The position numbers and the translations under genes were made by a program. Below, one piece after another: positions 9,366 through 18,616 of a stretch of 64,000 nt of DNA. Source of the DNA: Lachnospiraceae bacterium (GTDB lineage: Bacteria > Bacillota > Clostridia > Lachnospirales > Lachnospiraceae); NCBI GenBank assembly GCA_017431345.1, contig JAFRLH010000030.1, positions 49,014-113,013 of the forward strand. The letters are read 5' to 3'. Each line of letters begins with the position of its first letter. Position 1 is the stretch's first letter. The notes beneath the pieces are model-generated. The model was not told where the DNA came from. It saw only the letters and a list, made by a program, of their open reading frames with translations, and did no database searches.

Positions 9366-10805
9366 ATGAAGGCTTTTATGAAATTCATCCCGATCATAGT
9401 CATGGGAGCCCTGGTATTCAGGGAGATAGACATTTTGTTCGCTGCTTTTATAGGGCTTATTGTTGCGGTATTCTTCTGCATGATCCTGGAGAAGAAAAAA
9501 CTGGGGGATATCATGAGCGCTGCGATTGACGGTGCAAAGGACGGCATGTATCCCGCATTCGTGCTGATGATGGCTTATGCGCTGGCAGAGATCTATACCT
9601 CCAGCGGTGTCGGCGCTGCGGCGATCGAGCTGTTTATTCATCTGGGCGTGACGGGACGAAGCGTTGCCATGGTCGCATTCCTCGCATCCTGCGCATTGTC
9701 TCTGGCGACCGGTACATCCTGGGGAACATATGCAGCCTGTGTTCCGATCTTCATGTGGCTGGCGAATATCGTTGGCGGGAACCCTGCTCTGGTGTTCTGT
9801 GCCTGCATGGGCGGTGCTGCATTCGGTGATAATGTCGGACTGATTTCCGATACCACGATCCTTGCCTGCGGTATGATGGAGGTCAAAGTCGCTGACAGAT
9901 TTAAAAATCAGCTGGTCTGGTCGCTTTCCTGCGTGGCTGTGTCCGCCGTACTGTTCTACATCACCGGTGTACTGATGGGACTGCCCACGACGACCGGCAA
10001 TGCAGCCGATATCCTTGCCAATATGCCGCAGGAGACCTGGGATGCTCTGATGGAAAGAAGACCCTCGGTCATTACACTGCTGCAGCAGGTCGAAAATGGC
10101 GTTTCCCTGTTGCTGCTGATCCCGGTCGTTGTGGTCATCGTACTGGCAATCAAACAGGTCGATACGATCATCTGTCTTGCCGTCGGTATCTTCCTTGCTT
10201 CCGTATTCGGATTTGTGACCGGTGCCTATACTTCGATTGGTGATGTGATGGATCTGATCATCGGCGGTTTCGGCGATGCCGGAAGCTGGGCGGTCATCAT
10301 GCTGTTCTGGGCGATGGCGTTCGGCGCTGTCATGCGGCAGATGGATGCCTATGCGCCGCTGGCCAGGTGGTTCGTGAAGATCAGTAAAAATGTCAGACAG
10401 CTCCTTGTCTGCAACGGTCTGCTCTGCCTGGTCGTGAATGCCACGCTGAATGAAGAAATGTCACAGGAAGCTGCGATCGGACCGGTCATCCGTGACATCG
10501 TAAGAGACAATGTGGAAGCCAGTGAAGAGGATATGTATCAGCTGCAGCTCAGAAATGCCGTATTTACCGATTCCGTCGGATGCATGACAGCAGAGTTGAT
10601 CCCCTGGCATACGGGCGTCGCCTATTATCTCGGACTCGCAGTTGCGGTCTATCCGCTGTATGATTTCGGCGCGAAGGATCTGTATTGGAATTTCATGGCG
10701 ATCATCACGATCGTCAGCGGTTATCTGCTGACGCTTACCGGATGGGACAGATTTGTCCGCATGAAACTGCCCAAGGAGCCGGACGTCAGACTGAAAAAAT
10801 ATTAG
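9366..10805 (+). CDS. nhaC: NhaC-family sodium/proton or sodium/amino-acid antiporter
   Basis: A 479-residue protein with about twelve membrane helices and the NhaC signature G-T-S-W-G-T-Y near residue 118. NhaC-type carriers exchange sodium for protons, and several relatives in amino-acid loci carry malate, lactate or amino acids instead. AAAAGGGGGAAGA precedes ATG 9366, 14 bases after the upstream stop, so it is part of the same operon. The best inference is uptake or exchange of the amino acid degraded by the neighbouring enzymes. Confidence 0.82.
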   Translation: MKAFMKFIPIIVMGALVFREIDILFAAFIGLIVAVFFCMILEKKKLGDIMSAAIDGAKDGMYPAFVLMMAYALAEIYTSSGVGAAAIELFIHLGVTGRSVAMVAFLASCALSLATGTSWGTYAACVPIFMWLANIVGGNPALVFCACMGGAAFGDNVGLISDTTILACGMMEVKVADRFKNQLVWSLSCVAVSAVLFYITGVLMGLPTTTGNAADILANMPQETWDALMERRPSVITLLQQVENGVSLLLLIPVVVVIVLAIKQVDTIICLAVGIFLASVFGFVTGAYTSIGDVMDLIIGGFGDAGSWAVIMLFWAMAFGAVMRQMDAYAPLARWFVKISKNVRQLLVCNGLLCLVVNATLNEEMSQEAAIGPVIRDIVRDNVEASEEDMYQLQLRNAVFTDSVGCMTAELIPWHTGVAYYLGLAVAVYPLYDFGAKDLYWNFMAIITIVSGYLLTLTGWDRFVRMKLPKEPDVRLKKY

Positions 10806-10904
10806 TATTAATCCAATGAAATGATATAATGGATCTGAAGCAGAGTGCCGGCGGACTGCCGCTGCTCTGCTTTGGGTTTAAGGGGAACAGAAAGGAGAAA
10901 TACC

Positions 10905-11999
10905 ATGTCTTTTGCACTTAAGCGCTATACAGCACCCGATTTCAGTAAGGAAGTGTTTCAGAATGCTCCGGATGCGCAGCTTTTGCCGGCGCCGAAGAAT
11001 GGTGTTGCTCCGTCCGGTTATCATGCCATGAGCATCTATCCGGAGTACTTTAAGATCAAAGGAAAGTGGCTGCTGGCAGAGGAAAGCCGGATGGATTGTG
11101 TGGCTGTTTATGAAAACGGCCGGATCGAAGTACGGGAATTCCGTGTGCTGAAAGCCGGGGATCAGGTTGTCTGCGGGCGGACGGAAAATGCGGAGGAAGG
11201 CATTTTCATGCATACAGACGGATTCGCGGAAGAAAGGGCAAAAAAAGACGCCTTTCTTTTCAGGCAGGGACGGTCCAGAGAGACTGCCTTCTCCCGTGAT
11301 TATGATGAGATCTACGAATTGCTCCGCCATGAGCGGGAGCACGGACACATTGTCTGGGTGCTCGGACCGGCGTTTACTTTTGACAGTGATGCCAGAAAAG
11401 CATTTGCATCGCTTGTCGATGGCGGTTATGTACATGCGCTGATGGCCGGAAATGCGCTGGCGACGCACGATCTGGAAGGTGCGTATCTTCATACTGCCCT
11501 GGGACAGAATATCTATACGCAGGAAAATATGCCGAACGGTCATTATCATCATCTTGATACGATCAACAGAGTCCGGTATCATGGTTCGATCGCTGATTTT
11601 ATAAAAAATGAGCACATTGACAACGGAATCATTTACGCCTGTGAGAAGAATCATGTACCGTATGTCCTTGCGGGATCCATCCGGGACGATGGTCCGCTGC
11701 CTCCTGTATATGCAAATGTTTACGAAGCGCAGGATGCGATGCGGGACCAGGTGCGGAAGGCTACGACCGTGATCTGTATGGCAACGATGCTGCATACCAT
11801 AGCGACCGGAAATATGACGCCTTCCTACAGGGTCATGCCGGATGGGAGTATCCGGCAGATCTACTTCTATTATGTTGATATTTCAGAATTTGCTGTGAAC
11901 AAGCTCTCAGACAGAGGAAGCCTGGCAGCGCATGGCATTGTGACAAATGTGCAGGATTTCATCGTGAATATCAGCAAGGGACTGGGTTTATGGAAATGA
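10905..11999 (+). CDS. Archaeal-type ornithine cyclodeaminase-like protein (TIGR00300/LOR-SDH family)
   Basis: About 364 residues. The C-terminal half carries the NAD-binding region of this family: V-L-G-P-A-F near residue 159, then G-G-Y-V-H-A-L-M-A-G-N-A-L-A-T-H-D, an H-Y-H-H-L segment and I-N-R-V-R-Y-H-G-S-I. These match the archaeal ornithine cyclodeaminase and the C-terminal part of AgrE/ArgZ, which convert ornithine to proline and ammonia. AAAGGAG lies 8 bases before ATG 10905. It sits 99 bases after nhaC in the same direction. The family call rests on recognised motifs; the reaction on ornithine is inferred. Confidence 0.7.
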   Translation: MSFALKRYTAPDFSKEVFQNAPDAQLLPAPKNGVAPSGYHAMSIYPEYFKIKGKWLLAEESRMDCVAVYENGRIEVREFRVLKAGDQVVCGRTENAEEGIFMHTDGFAEERAKKDAFLFRQGRSRETAFSRDYDEIYELLRHEREHGHIVWVLGPAFTFDSDARKAFASLVDGGYVHALMAGNALATHDLEGAYLHTALGQNIYTQENMPNGHYHHLDTINRVRYHGSIADFIKNEHIDNGIIYACEKNHVPYVLAGSIRDDGPLPPVYANVYEAQDAMRDQVRKATTVICMATMLHTIATGNMTPSYRVMPDGSIRQIYFYYVDISEFAVNKLSDRGSLAAHGIVTNVQDFIVNISKGLGLWK

Positions 12000-12109
12000 T
12001 CTCCGCCGGTGCAGCAAGCCGTCAGACGGTATCTCTATGACGGTTCTCTTGAAGAATTTCCGGATTTCTTGTAGTTTATATATATCGATGGAAAAGCAGG
12101 AGGATGCCG

Positions 12110-13273
12110 ATGGATACACTGGTCAAGGACATTCTGAATCTGGAGAATCTGTCAGGACTGAAACGGCTGACCAAACCGGGCGGCCTGGATAATGTCGTAA
12201 CGAAAGTGGGAATACTTGAGTATGAGCTGACGCCCGGCGGCAGGGCATTTTCCTCTGAAGAACACTGGGAGAAAGGAGAGTTCATCCTCTCCACGTTCCA
12301 GTATGCCAAAAACCATCCGGAACTGATTACTTCAGCGATCCGGAAAATGTGTCAGGCGGGAACAAGCGGGATCGCGATCAAGAATGTATTTCAGACGGAA
12401 ATCCCCGATGAAGCGATCCGATACGCCAATGTACATTCCTACCCGATCTTTCTTTTCACGGATCAGGATCTGTTCTTTGAAGACGTGATCATTGCGGTCA
12501 ATCAGCTGATCTCAGGAAGAAGGTATCAGAAGTATCGCGAGGACACAATTGCGGAGATCCTGTTCTCTTCCTGTGACAGCAGAGACATAGAACGGCGGGC
12601 AAAGATCGTCGCACCGTTCCTGACCAATAAATATCAGACGCTGTATATTGCCGGGAGAGATCCGGATGTCCGGCCGATCATTCATGAGCAGGCGCTTCGG
12701 GCAAACAGCTGCGAAGCGGTCAGATATAAAAACGATACATTTCTCTTTATTAACCAGCCGGATCACTCGAGACCGGCGGAATATTATCTGGAAAGGCTTG
12801 GGATCAGAACCGCGGATTATTATATCGGAACGAGCGAGATATTCTTTTTCCGGTCGAGACTGAGAAAAGCGATCATGCAGGCAGTATATGCGGCCAGATA
12901 CAGTCAGATGACGGACACCGCTGTAGTTGCCTTTCAGGATATCGGAATGTATCAGTTCCTTTTCCCGAATCAGTCAGATCCGTGGATCGAGGACTACTAT
13001 CATACATACATTCCGGTGATACAGGAGTTTGACGTGGAAAACAATACGGAGCTTCTGGAGACAGCCCTTCTGTATGAAAAACACTGCGGCAATATAAAAG
13101 AAGTCGCAGCGGAACAAAATACGCATATCAATACGATCAGATACAGGATGAAAAAAATAGCCGAGCTTTTCGGCTCGGATATGGGTAATGCAGGTTTTGA
13201 AAGCAGACTGATGGTAGCTCTGAAAATATATAAGATGAGACAGCTGTGCGATCAGATCGGTGATTTGCTGTAA
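12110..13273 (+). CDS. PucR-family transcriptional regulator
   Basis: A 387-residue regulator with an N-terminal PucR sensory domain (residues 1-125), a middle GGDEF-like region, and the C-terminal helix-turn-helix of the PucR/CdaR class: L-L-E-T-A-L-L-Y-E-K-H-C-G-N, then A-A-E-Q-N-T-H-I-N-T-I-R-Y-R-M. AGGAGG at 12098-12103 touches ATG 12104 but is well placed for ATG 12110. It follows the cyclodeaminase gene and ends in a strong terminator. PucR proteins control purine, proline or amino-acid catabolism; control of the upstream 6058-11999 genes is likely. Confidence 0.85.
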   Translation: MDTLVKDILNLENLSGLKRLTKPGGLDNVVTKVGILEYELTPGGRAFSSEEHWEKGEFILSTFQYAKNHPELITSAIRKMCQAGTSGIAIKNVFQTEIPDEAIRYANVHSYPIFLFTDQDLFFEDVIIAVNQLISGRRYQKYREDTIAEILFSSCDSRDIERRAKIVAPFLTNKYQTLYIAGRDPDVRPIIHEQALRANSCEAVRYKNDTFLFINQPDHSRPAEYYLERLGIRTADYYIGTSEIFFFRSRLRKAIMQAVYAARYSQMTDTAVVAFQDIGMYQFLFPNQSDPWIEDYYHTYIPVIQEFDVENNTELLETALLYEKHCGNIKEVAAEQNTHINTIRYRMKKIAELFGSDMGNAGFESRLMVALKIYKMRQLCDQIGDLL

Positions 13274-13298
13274 GGAGACAGTCCGCTGTCTCCTTTTT
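13274..13298 (+). terminator. Terminator after the PucR gene
   Basis: An 8-bp perfect stem (GGAGACAG / CTGTCTCC), TCCG loop, five T. Confidence 0.93.
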
Positions 13299-13348
13299 CT
13301 GTGATGCCGTCAGGTTGGTCTTTGAGCCGCCTACAGAGAAGGCAGGTT

Positions 13349-13858
13349 CTACTGTCTGCGGAAAACGCGCAGATCAATGACGTCATCGAATTCTCCCAGA
13401 AAAATTTTTCCCCCGGCAGGGTCGATGATCTTCAGAACGCCGCCTTCTGTTCCGTCCGGAACGATGAAATGTTTTGGTTCAAGTACGCCGGGCACGGTGA
13501 TCAGAAAGGGTTCTTCCGCCTCCCAGAGGCGGAGGAAAGCTTCCCGGGAATACGGAAACTGCCCTGCATATTCTATCGGATAGAGTTTGCTGATATCCCT
13601 TATGATCAGATCTGCAGCCGGTGTAAAGGCGCCGGCTTTGATCAGTCTCTCGTTCAGGATCCAGGGATTGAAAAGCGCAGGATCCTGTTCCTTTTCCAGG
13701 CCGAAGAGCCGGAGCATGACCGCCAGAGAGGTGACGAGGCATCCGGCGTCTCTGAAATAGTGCCAGGAAGCTTCCGGGAAAAGCGCGGCAGGCCATGCCT
13801 CCCTTTCATTCAGCCAGGGCGCTTTCTGATTCCAGCTTCTGAATGCCTGATCACTCAT
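13349..13858 (-). CDS. C39-like papain-fold protein
   Basis: A 169-residue protein with the layout of a C39-like/papain-like domain: D-A-G-C-L-V-T-S with the likely nucleophile Cys40, and K-H-F-I-V with the likely histidine near residue 128, followed by I-D-P-A-G near residue 145. There is no signal peptide, so it is cytoplasmic or a non-secreted relative. It follows eutH on the same strand, 55 bases downstream. Family membership is fairly clear; protease activity is not shown. Confidence 0.6.
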   Translation of the reverse strand: MSDQAFRSWNQKAPWLNEREAWPAALFPEASWHYFRDAGCLVTSLAVMLRLFGLEKEQDPALFNPWILNERLIKAGAFTPAADLIIRDISKLYPIEYAGQFPYSREAFLRLWEAEEPFLITVPGVLEPKHFIVPDGTEGGVLKIIDPAGGKIFLGEFDDVIDLRVFRRQ

Positions 13859-13912
13859 GAGAACCCCTCTCTTTTCTGCAGCGGCGGGTATGTGCTTTTT
13901 CCCTGTTTTGGG

Positions 13913-14986
13913 TTATTCTCTGGAAAACGCCGGTATAACGGATGCAAGCGCAATGGCAAGGATGCCAGCGGTAAGCTTGCAGATAATATACGCTGCGGTC
14001 TGATGCGAATCGGTAAGGGATGATACAAAAGCCAGCTGCCCGCCGACCACATAGGCGCCGCATACCGAGAAGGCCGCATTTAATACTTTGCCTTTTCTGT
14101 CCATCCTGGAGAAGATCGGAAGCATCGCAAGGCTCTGGGTACAGCTTAAGATGATCCCCATGACGGAATAATTGTTTACGCCGAGCCGTTTTCCGACCGC
14201 TTCGATCTTATCAGGATACTTTGTCAGGACGATCTTTGAAAGGACCATGCCGCCGCAGGCGACGATCACCATGCGCACGACCATGTACAGGATCTCTTCG
14301 ACCAGCGCTGGATCCACCAGCGCATGGGAAGGAAGGAACATGCCGACTACTGCCATGCCGAAAAACAGATAGCTGACGATCCGGATGAAGTTGCCGAATA
14401 CGGTAAGCACTTTCATGGTGATCTTCGGCAAGAACTTTACCGCCAGCGAAAGAAGAACACAGATCAGAAGCGCCGGGATCATGTTCCGGAACAGATCGGA
14501 AGGGGAAAGCCCCAGAATCAGGCCGCCGATTAACGCGCCGGCCGGGAAGGTGATCAGACCGGCAATAAATCCGCGGAGCAGGGGATCTATCTCATCCTGC
14601 CTGACAGAGGCAAGGAAGACGGGAAGCTGGTAACCAATCGTCATGCCGATACCGCCGGCAACAAGAGCGCCGGTAAACACGGCAATATCCGGTGTCCGGG
14701 CAAGTCTGAGGGCCACTGCGAATGCGCCCATGTCCGGCGCAAGCAGGCTTCCGATGATCAGGGAGGGATCAAAAGGAAGCCCTGCGGTCGCTTTCGCGAT
14801 CGCTTCCGCATTATTCTGTACAAAAGATACGCCGACAGAGTAAAATCCGGCGACGGAGACCGAGAGGCCGCCCATCGTTGCCAGGCCGTTTTCAAATTCG
14901 TCCTTCAGACCAAGTTTTCCCCCGAGCATCATATCAAACAAACCGAGGGCAGCAAAGAATACCATGATGGCAATGAAAGGATTCAT
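13913..14986 (-). CDS. eutH: EutH-type ethanolamine permease
   Basis: A 357-residue polytopic protein with the EutH pattern: F-F-A-A-L-G-L-F-D near the start, G-x-x-M-G-G-L near residue 38, and A-P-D-M-G-A-F near residue 83. EutH carries ethanolamine across the membrane. No other eut gene is visible, so this is a stand-alone transporter, perhaps for a different amine. Start ATG 14986 follows an AGGTGATATAG site. The 224-base gap to the divergent tcdA gene should hold both promoters. Confidence 0.85.
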   Translation of the reverse strand: MNPFIAIMVFFAALGLFDMMLGGKLGLKDEFENGLATMGGLSVSVAGFYSVGVSFVQNNAEAIAKATAGLPFDPSLIIGSLLAPDMGAFAVALRLARTPDIAVFTGALVAGGIGMTIGYQLPVFLASVRQDEIDPLLRGFIAGLITFPAGALIGGLILGLSPSDLFRNMIPALLICVLLSLAVKFLPKITMKVLTVFGNFIRIVSYLFFGMAVVGMFLPSHALVDPALVEEILYMVVRMVIVACGGMVLSKIVLTKYPDKIEAVGKRLGVNNYSVMGIILSCTQSLAMLPIFSRMDRKGKVLNAAFSVCGAYVVGGQLAFVSSLTDSHQTAAYIICKLTAGILAIALASVIPAFSRE

Positions 14987-15209
14987 ACTATATCACCTGC
15001 AAACAGAAAGAGATGATCACATCGCGTGACCGTTCCCTATTATAAATGCGAAAGCGCACACAGACAAGATATTTCTTTGGACAGGGCTGCAAAAAGGTGT
15101 TGTGCGCGGCAGGGAAGGAGACCGGTTCCGGCGCAGATGGAAAAGCCTGTTCCATGGAAGGATAAAATATGATAGGATAACATAAATCATATCTTACAGG
15201 GTGCAGAGG

Positions 15210-15938
15210 ATGGATGAACGATTTGCAAGAACAGAACTGCTTCTGGGTGCAGAAGCAATGCGGAGGCTGGCCGGATCACGGGTGGCGGTCTTCGGACTTG
15301 GCGGCGTGGGCGGCTATGTCTGCGAAGCGCTCGCAAGAAGCGGGATCGGCGCATTTGATCTCATTGATAATGATACGGTAAGCCTCAGCAATATCAACAG
15401 GCAGATCATCGCGACGCAGGAAACGGTGGGAAGAAATAAAACGGATGTCATGAAAGAACGGATGAAGAGTATTAATCCAGAGGCTGATATCCGGACGCAT
15501 CAGAAATTCTTCCTGCCCGGAAACGTAGATGAGTTTCCTTTTCCCGAATATGACTATGTGGTGGATGCTGTCGATACCGTGACGGCCAAACTCGAAATTA
15601 TCCTGAAAGCAAAGCGCGAAGGCGTGCCGGTGATCAGCGCCATGGGCGCCGGAAACAAGCTGGATCCTACGCAGTTCAGAGTGGCTGACATTTATAAGAC
15701 GTCCGGCTGCCCGCTTGCCAGGATCATGCGGAAAGAGCTGCGCAAAAGAGGCGTGGACAGCCTGAAAGTGGTTTATTCGGAAGAAAAGCCCGTTGAGACA
15801 GCAATCCGCGGGATCCCGGACCCGGACCATCCGGGGCGGAGAGATGTGCCGGGAAGCATTGCTTTCGTCCCCTCGGTCTGCGGCCTGATCATTGCAGGGG
15901 AAGTGATAAAAGATCTGGCAGAGGGTTTGAAAGAATGA
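15210..15938 (+). CDS. tcdA: tRNA threonylcarbamoyladenosine dehydratase (TcdA/CsdL)
   Basis: A 242-residue E1-like enzyme. It has the nucleotide-binding G-L-G-G-V-G-G near residue 28, N-I-N-R-Q near residue 60, and D-A-V-D-T-V near residue 118. It dehydrates t6A37 in tRNA to the cyclic form with ATP. The start is ATG 15210; GTG 15201 in the same frame is possible. Its stop overlaps the start of the acetyltransferase by four bases (ATGA), so the two are translationally coupled. Confidence 0.9.
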   Translation: MDERFARTELLLGAEAMRRLAGSRVAVFGLGGVGGYVCEALARSGIGAFDLIDNDTVSLSNINRQIIATQETVGRNKTDVMKERMKSINPEADIRTHQKFFLPGNVDEFPFPEYDYVVDAVDTVTAKLEIILKAKREGVPVISAMGAGNKLDPTQFRVADIYKTSGCPLARIMRKELRKRGVDSLKVVYSEEKPVETAIRGIPDPDHPGRRDVPGSIAFVPSVCGLIIAGEVIKDLAEGLKE

Positions 15939-16597
15939 ATTCTTTTACTGACGTTCGTGAAGACAGAATGGATACACAATACAGAAACGAAGAAGAAAAA
16001 ATGCTTGCGGGAGTGCTTTACGATCCTGCAAAAGACGGTCTCCCGGGAAAAAGGACCCGGGCGCATGATCTGTGCCGGGAGTACAATATGCTTTCGGAAA
16101 CAGAAGAGAGAAGAGAAGAGATCCTCAGGGAACTTTTTCCTCATGCCGGGGAGAATCTGTTCATCTATGGTCCCATGATCTTTGACTACGGAGAATACAC
16201 TTCCTTCGGAGATAATGTATTCATCAATTTTAATTTCACCTGTATAGACTGTGCGCCTGTGACTATCGGGAATGATGTGTTCTTCGGACCGAATGTCAGC
16301 ATTCTTACGCCGGTCCACCCGATGCGTTATCAGGAACGGAACATGTTCCGGAATGACGAAGGAAATATAAGTGATCTGGAGTACGCAAGACCGATTTCCA
16401 TCGGTGACAACTGCTGGATCGCCGGCAATGTCACCATCTGCGGCGGCGTCACGATCGGAAACGGATGCGTCATAGGTGCCGGCAGCGTGGTGACAAGAGA
16501 TATTCCGGACAATACATTTGCCGCAGGCGTGCCCTGCAGACCGGTCCGGGAGATTACAGAAAAAGATGCGATGGATCTGAAATACGGAATGAGCTGA
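15935..16597 (+). CDS. Sugar O-acetyltransferase (maltose/galactoside acetyltransferase family)
   Basis: A 220-residue left-handed beta-helix acetyltransferase. An N-terminal Mac domain (E-K-M-L-A-G-V-L-Y-D-P at about residues 24-34) precedes hexapeptide repeats (I-G-N-D-V-F-F-G-P-N-V, I-G-D-N-C-W-I-A-G-N-V, I-G-N-G-C-V-I-G-A-G-S-V-V). The catalytic histidine is in T-P-V-H-P near residue 128. It acetylates sugars with acetyl-CoA. ATG 15935 overlaps tcdA; ATG 15968 would give a family-typical N-terminus and is a fair alternative. Confidence 0.88.
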   Translation: MNSFTDVREDRMDTQYRNEEEKMLAGVLYDPAKDGLPGKRTRAHDLCREYNMLSETEERREEILRELFPHAGENLFIYGPMIFDYGEYTSFGDNVFINFNFTCIDCAPVTIGNDVFFGPNVSILTPVHPMRYQERNMFRNDEGNISDLEYARPISIGDNCWIAGNVTICGGVTIGNGCVIGAGSVVTRDIPDNTFAAGVPCRPVREITEKDAMDLKYGMS

Positions 16598-16640
16598 AAG
16601 CTGTTCTGCTGAAAATGTGTTCTGCGCGGAGGAGGATCTG

Positions 16641-17480
16641 ATGGAATTGCCGGAACTGAGCAGCAAATATGAAGAACTGAAGTCTCTGATCGCTTCCTGC
16701 GGCAGTATCGCCGTCGCCTTTTCGGGCGGTGTGGATTCCACCTTTCTTTTATATGCCGCACGGGAAGCGCTTCCCGGAAATGTCCTGGCAGTGACAGGCG
16801 TATCAGGATCCTTTCCCGCACGAGAGACAAAGGAGACGGAGGACTTCTGCGGGAAGTATGAAATTCCGCAGAAATTCGTAAAGATCGATGAGATGTCCAT
16901 AAGAGGCTTTGCTGAAAACCGGCCCGACCGTTGCTATCTCTGCAAGAAGGAGATCTTCGGAGGACTGATCCGCGCAGCGGCGGAAGAGGGAATCACAGTG
17001 GTCGCAGAAGGTTCCAACGTGGATGACGACGGTGACTACCGCCCGGGACATATCGCGATCCGGGAGCTTGGCGTGAGGAGCCCGCTGCGGGAAGCCGGAT
17101 TCACAAAGTCTGAGATCAGACAGATGTCAGCGCAGCTGGGGCTGCCGACGGCTTCCAAACCTTCCTTTGCCTGCCTTGCAACAAGATTTCCTTATGGAGA
17201 ACGGATCACAAAGGAGAAGCTAAAGATGGTGGATGCTGCGGAACAATGCCTGCTGGATCTTGGATTTGAGCAGCTGCGTGTCCGCATGCACGGGGATATG
17301 GCAAGGATCGAGCTGCTGCCCTCTGATTTCGACAGATTTATGCAGGAGGAGATCCGGATCCCCGTTTACAACAGACTGAAAGCACTCGGCTTTTCCTATA
17401 TTTCGCTGGATCTTGCAGGATATCGCACCGGAAGCATGAACGAAGTGCTTTCTGATGAAATATTGGAAGCTTCCCGGTGA
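16641..17480 (+). CDS. larE: ATP-dependent sacrificial sulfur transferase LarE
   Basis: A 279-residue PP-loop enzyme. S-G-G-V-D-S-T at about residues 31-37 binds ATP pyrophosphate; P-D-R-C-Y-L-C-K and F-A-C-L-A-T-R-F-P-Y-G carry conserved cysteines, the latter holding the sulfur-donating Cys of the LarE family. LarE thiolates the pyridinium cofactor precursor of nickel-pincer enzymes such as lactate racemase. GGAGGAGG precedes ATG 16641. No larA, larB or larC is in the window, so partners must be elsewhere. It ends exactly where the first repeat array begins. Confidence 0.9.
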   Translation: MELPELSSKYEELKSLIASCGSIAVAFSGGVDSTFLLYAAREALPGNVLAVTGVSGSFPARETKETEDFCGKYEIPQKFVKIDEMSIRGFAENRPDRCYLCKKEIFGGLIRAAAEEGITVVAEGSNVDDDGDYRPGHIAIRELGVRSPLREAGFTKSEIRQMSAQLGLPTASKPSFACLATRFPYGERITKEKLKMVDAAEQCLLDLGFEQLRVRMHGDMARIELLPSDFDRFMQEEIRIPVYNRLKALGFSYISLDLAGYRTGSMNEVLSDEILEASR

Positions 17481-17763
17481 TTTGTTCATTTCAAAGCCTT
17501 TGAAAAATAAAATACATCCCTGTTATCGGCATGAGAGGACAATCCGGAATGATTTGGAACTGTTTTGTTCATATAGCAGCTTGTTATTCAAAAAATACAC
17601 CATTGAAAATGGAATGTTTGTCAGAATTCCTGCTGCAAAGGGATGTATAAATTTTTTAAGAGGCTTTATAATGAACAAACGGCTGCTTGATTCCCGGAGT
17701 TGGAATGAATAGGCACCGGAAGCAGGGTGTATATTTTGAAATACATGCTTGAATATGAACAAA
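17481..17763. repeat. Repeat array 1: four 38-39 nt units, two forward and two inverted
   Basis: Units at 17481-17519 and 17564-17601 (forward), 17641-17679 and 17726-17763 (reverse complement). Read in one direction, every unit begins TTTGTTCAT and ends TACAyCC, with a looser A-G-G-C core about 12-16 bases in. Spacers are about 45, 39 and 46 nt and are not conserved. Unit 1 could pair with unit 4 and unit 2 with unit 3, giving a nested cruciform. The array starts directly at the larE stop codon and fills most of the 343-base gap before the histidine phosphatase gene. No coding frame fits. Confidence 0.88.
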
Positions 17764-17822
17764 TGATTTTGCAGCAGACACAGGAAGCTGCAATCTGATC
17801 ACAGCAGATAAAGGAGATCATA

Positions 17823-18599
17823 ATGAGACTCTTATTTATACGCCACGGAGACCCGGATTACATACATGACTGTCTGACGGAAACAGGGAAACGCGAAGCC
17901 GCGATCCTTGCGGAGCATATAGAAGCGCTGCATCCGGGTGAACTCTATGTTTCACCTCTCGGAAGGGCACAGGAGACGGCATCCTACAGCCTTGCAAAGC
18001 TGGGGAGAGAAGCCGTCATGTTTCCCTGGCTGGAGGAATTTCCCGGACGGGTGGATCCTAATCTTTCGGAGGAAGTGCAGAAGGCTTATGAGATAGAATG
18101 GATCGCAGAAGAGGGCAGGTACAGGCCGAGGATCCTGTGGGATATGCTGCCCTCCTATTGGGGAGCGCATCCGGAACTGTTCCATCCTGAAGACTGGAAG
18201 ACCAGTGAGATCGTCCGCTGCAGCGATATGCTGCCGCTCTATGACCGGGCAGTCAACGGTCTGGACTCCCTGCTTGCGGAACACGGCTATGTCAGGGACG
18301 GCAGGATCTACCATGCGGAACGTCCGAATGAGAAAACGCTCACGTTCTTCTGCCATTTCGGGATCACCTGCGTCCTGCTTTCGCACCTCTGGAACTGCTC
18401 GCCCTTCCTGCTGCTGCAGAATACGGCGACAGCGCCGACCTCGGTTACCGAAACGGTCACGGAAGAACGCCAGAGAGGCATTGTGTCGTTCCGGATGCTG
18501 CGGATGGGAGATATTTCCCATCTGACGGCGGCAGGAATGCAGCCGTCCTTTTCGGCAAGATTCTGCGAGACATATGATAACAAAGAGCAGCGGCACTGA
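17823..18599 (+). CDS. Histidine phosphatase superfamily protein
   Basis: A 258-residue phosphoglycerate-mutase-like protein: R-H-G at residues 7-9 (phosphohistidine His8), S-P-L-G-R-A near residue 44, and the second catalytic histidine in F-F-C-H-F-G near residue 179. It is longer in the middle than simple phosphoglycerate mutases, so the substrate is open. TAAAGGAG lies before ATG 17823. Its stop codon lies inside a terminator stem, and the gene is bracketed by two copies of the 39-nt repeat array. Confidence 0.85.
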   Translation: MRLLFIRHGDPDYIHDCLTETGKREAAILAEHIEALHPGELYVSPLGRAQETASYSLAKLGREAVMFPWLEEFPGRVDPNLSEEVQKAYEIEWIAEEGRYRPRILWDMLPSYWGAHPELFHPEDWKTSEIVRCSDMLPLYDRAVNGLDSLLAEHGYVRDGRIYHAERPNEKTLTFFCHFGITCVLLSHLWNCSPFLLLQNTATAPTSVTETVTEERQRGIVSFRMLRMGDISHLTAAGMQPSFSARFCETYDNKEQRH

Positions 18600-18616
18600 A
18601 TCCGCTGCTCTTTGTT
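18579..18616 (+). terminator. Terminator embracing the phosphatase stop codon
   Basis: A perfect 15-bp stem (AACAAAGAGCAGCGG and its complement) with an 8-base loop holding the TGA. The right arm runs into the first unit of repeat array 2, so terminator and repeat share TTTGTT. Confidence 0.85.

Noticed and set aside
13301-14023. A 240-codon plus-strand gene opposite the C39-like gene
   Set aside because: The minus-strand frame has the papain-fold motifs; this one has none and spans two genes.
13913-14986. An ethanolamine-utilisation locus around eutH
   Set aside because: No ammonia lyase, shell protein or regulator of the eut type lies nearby.
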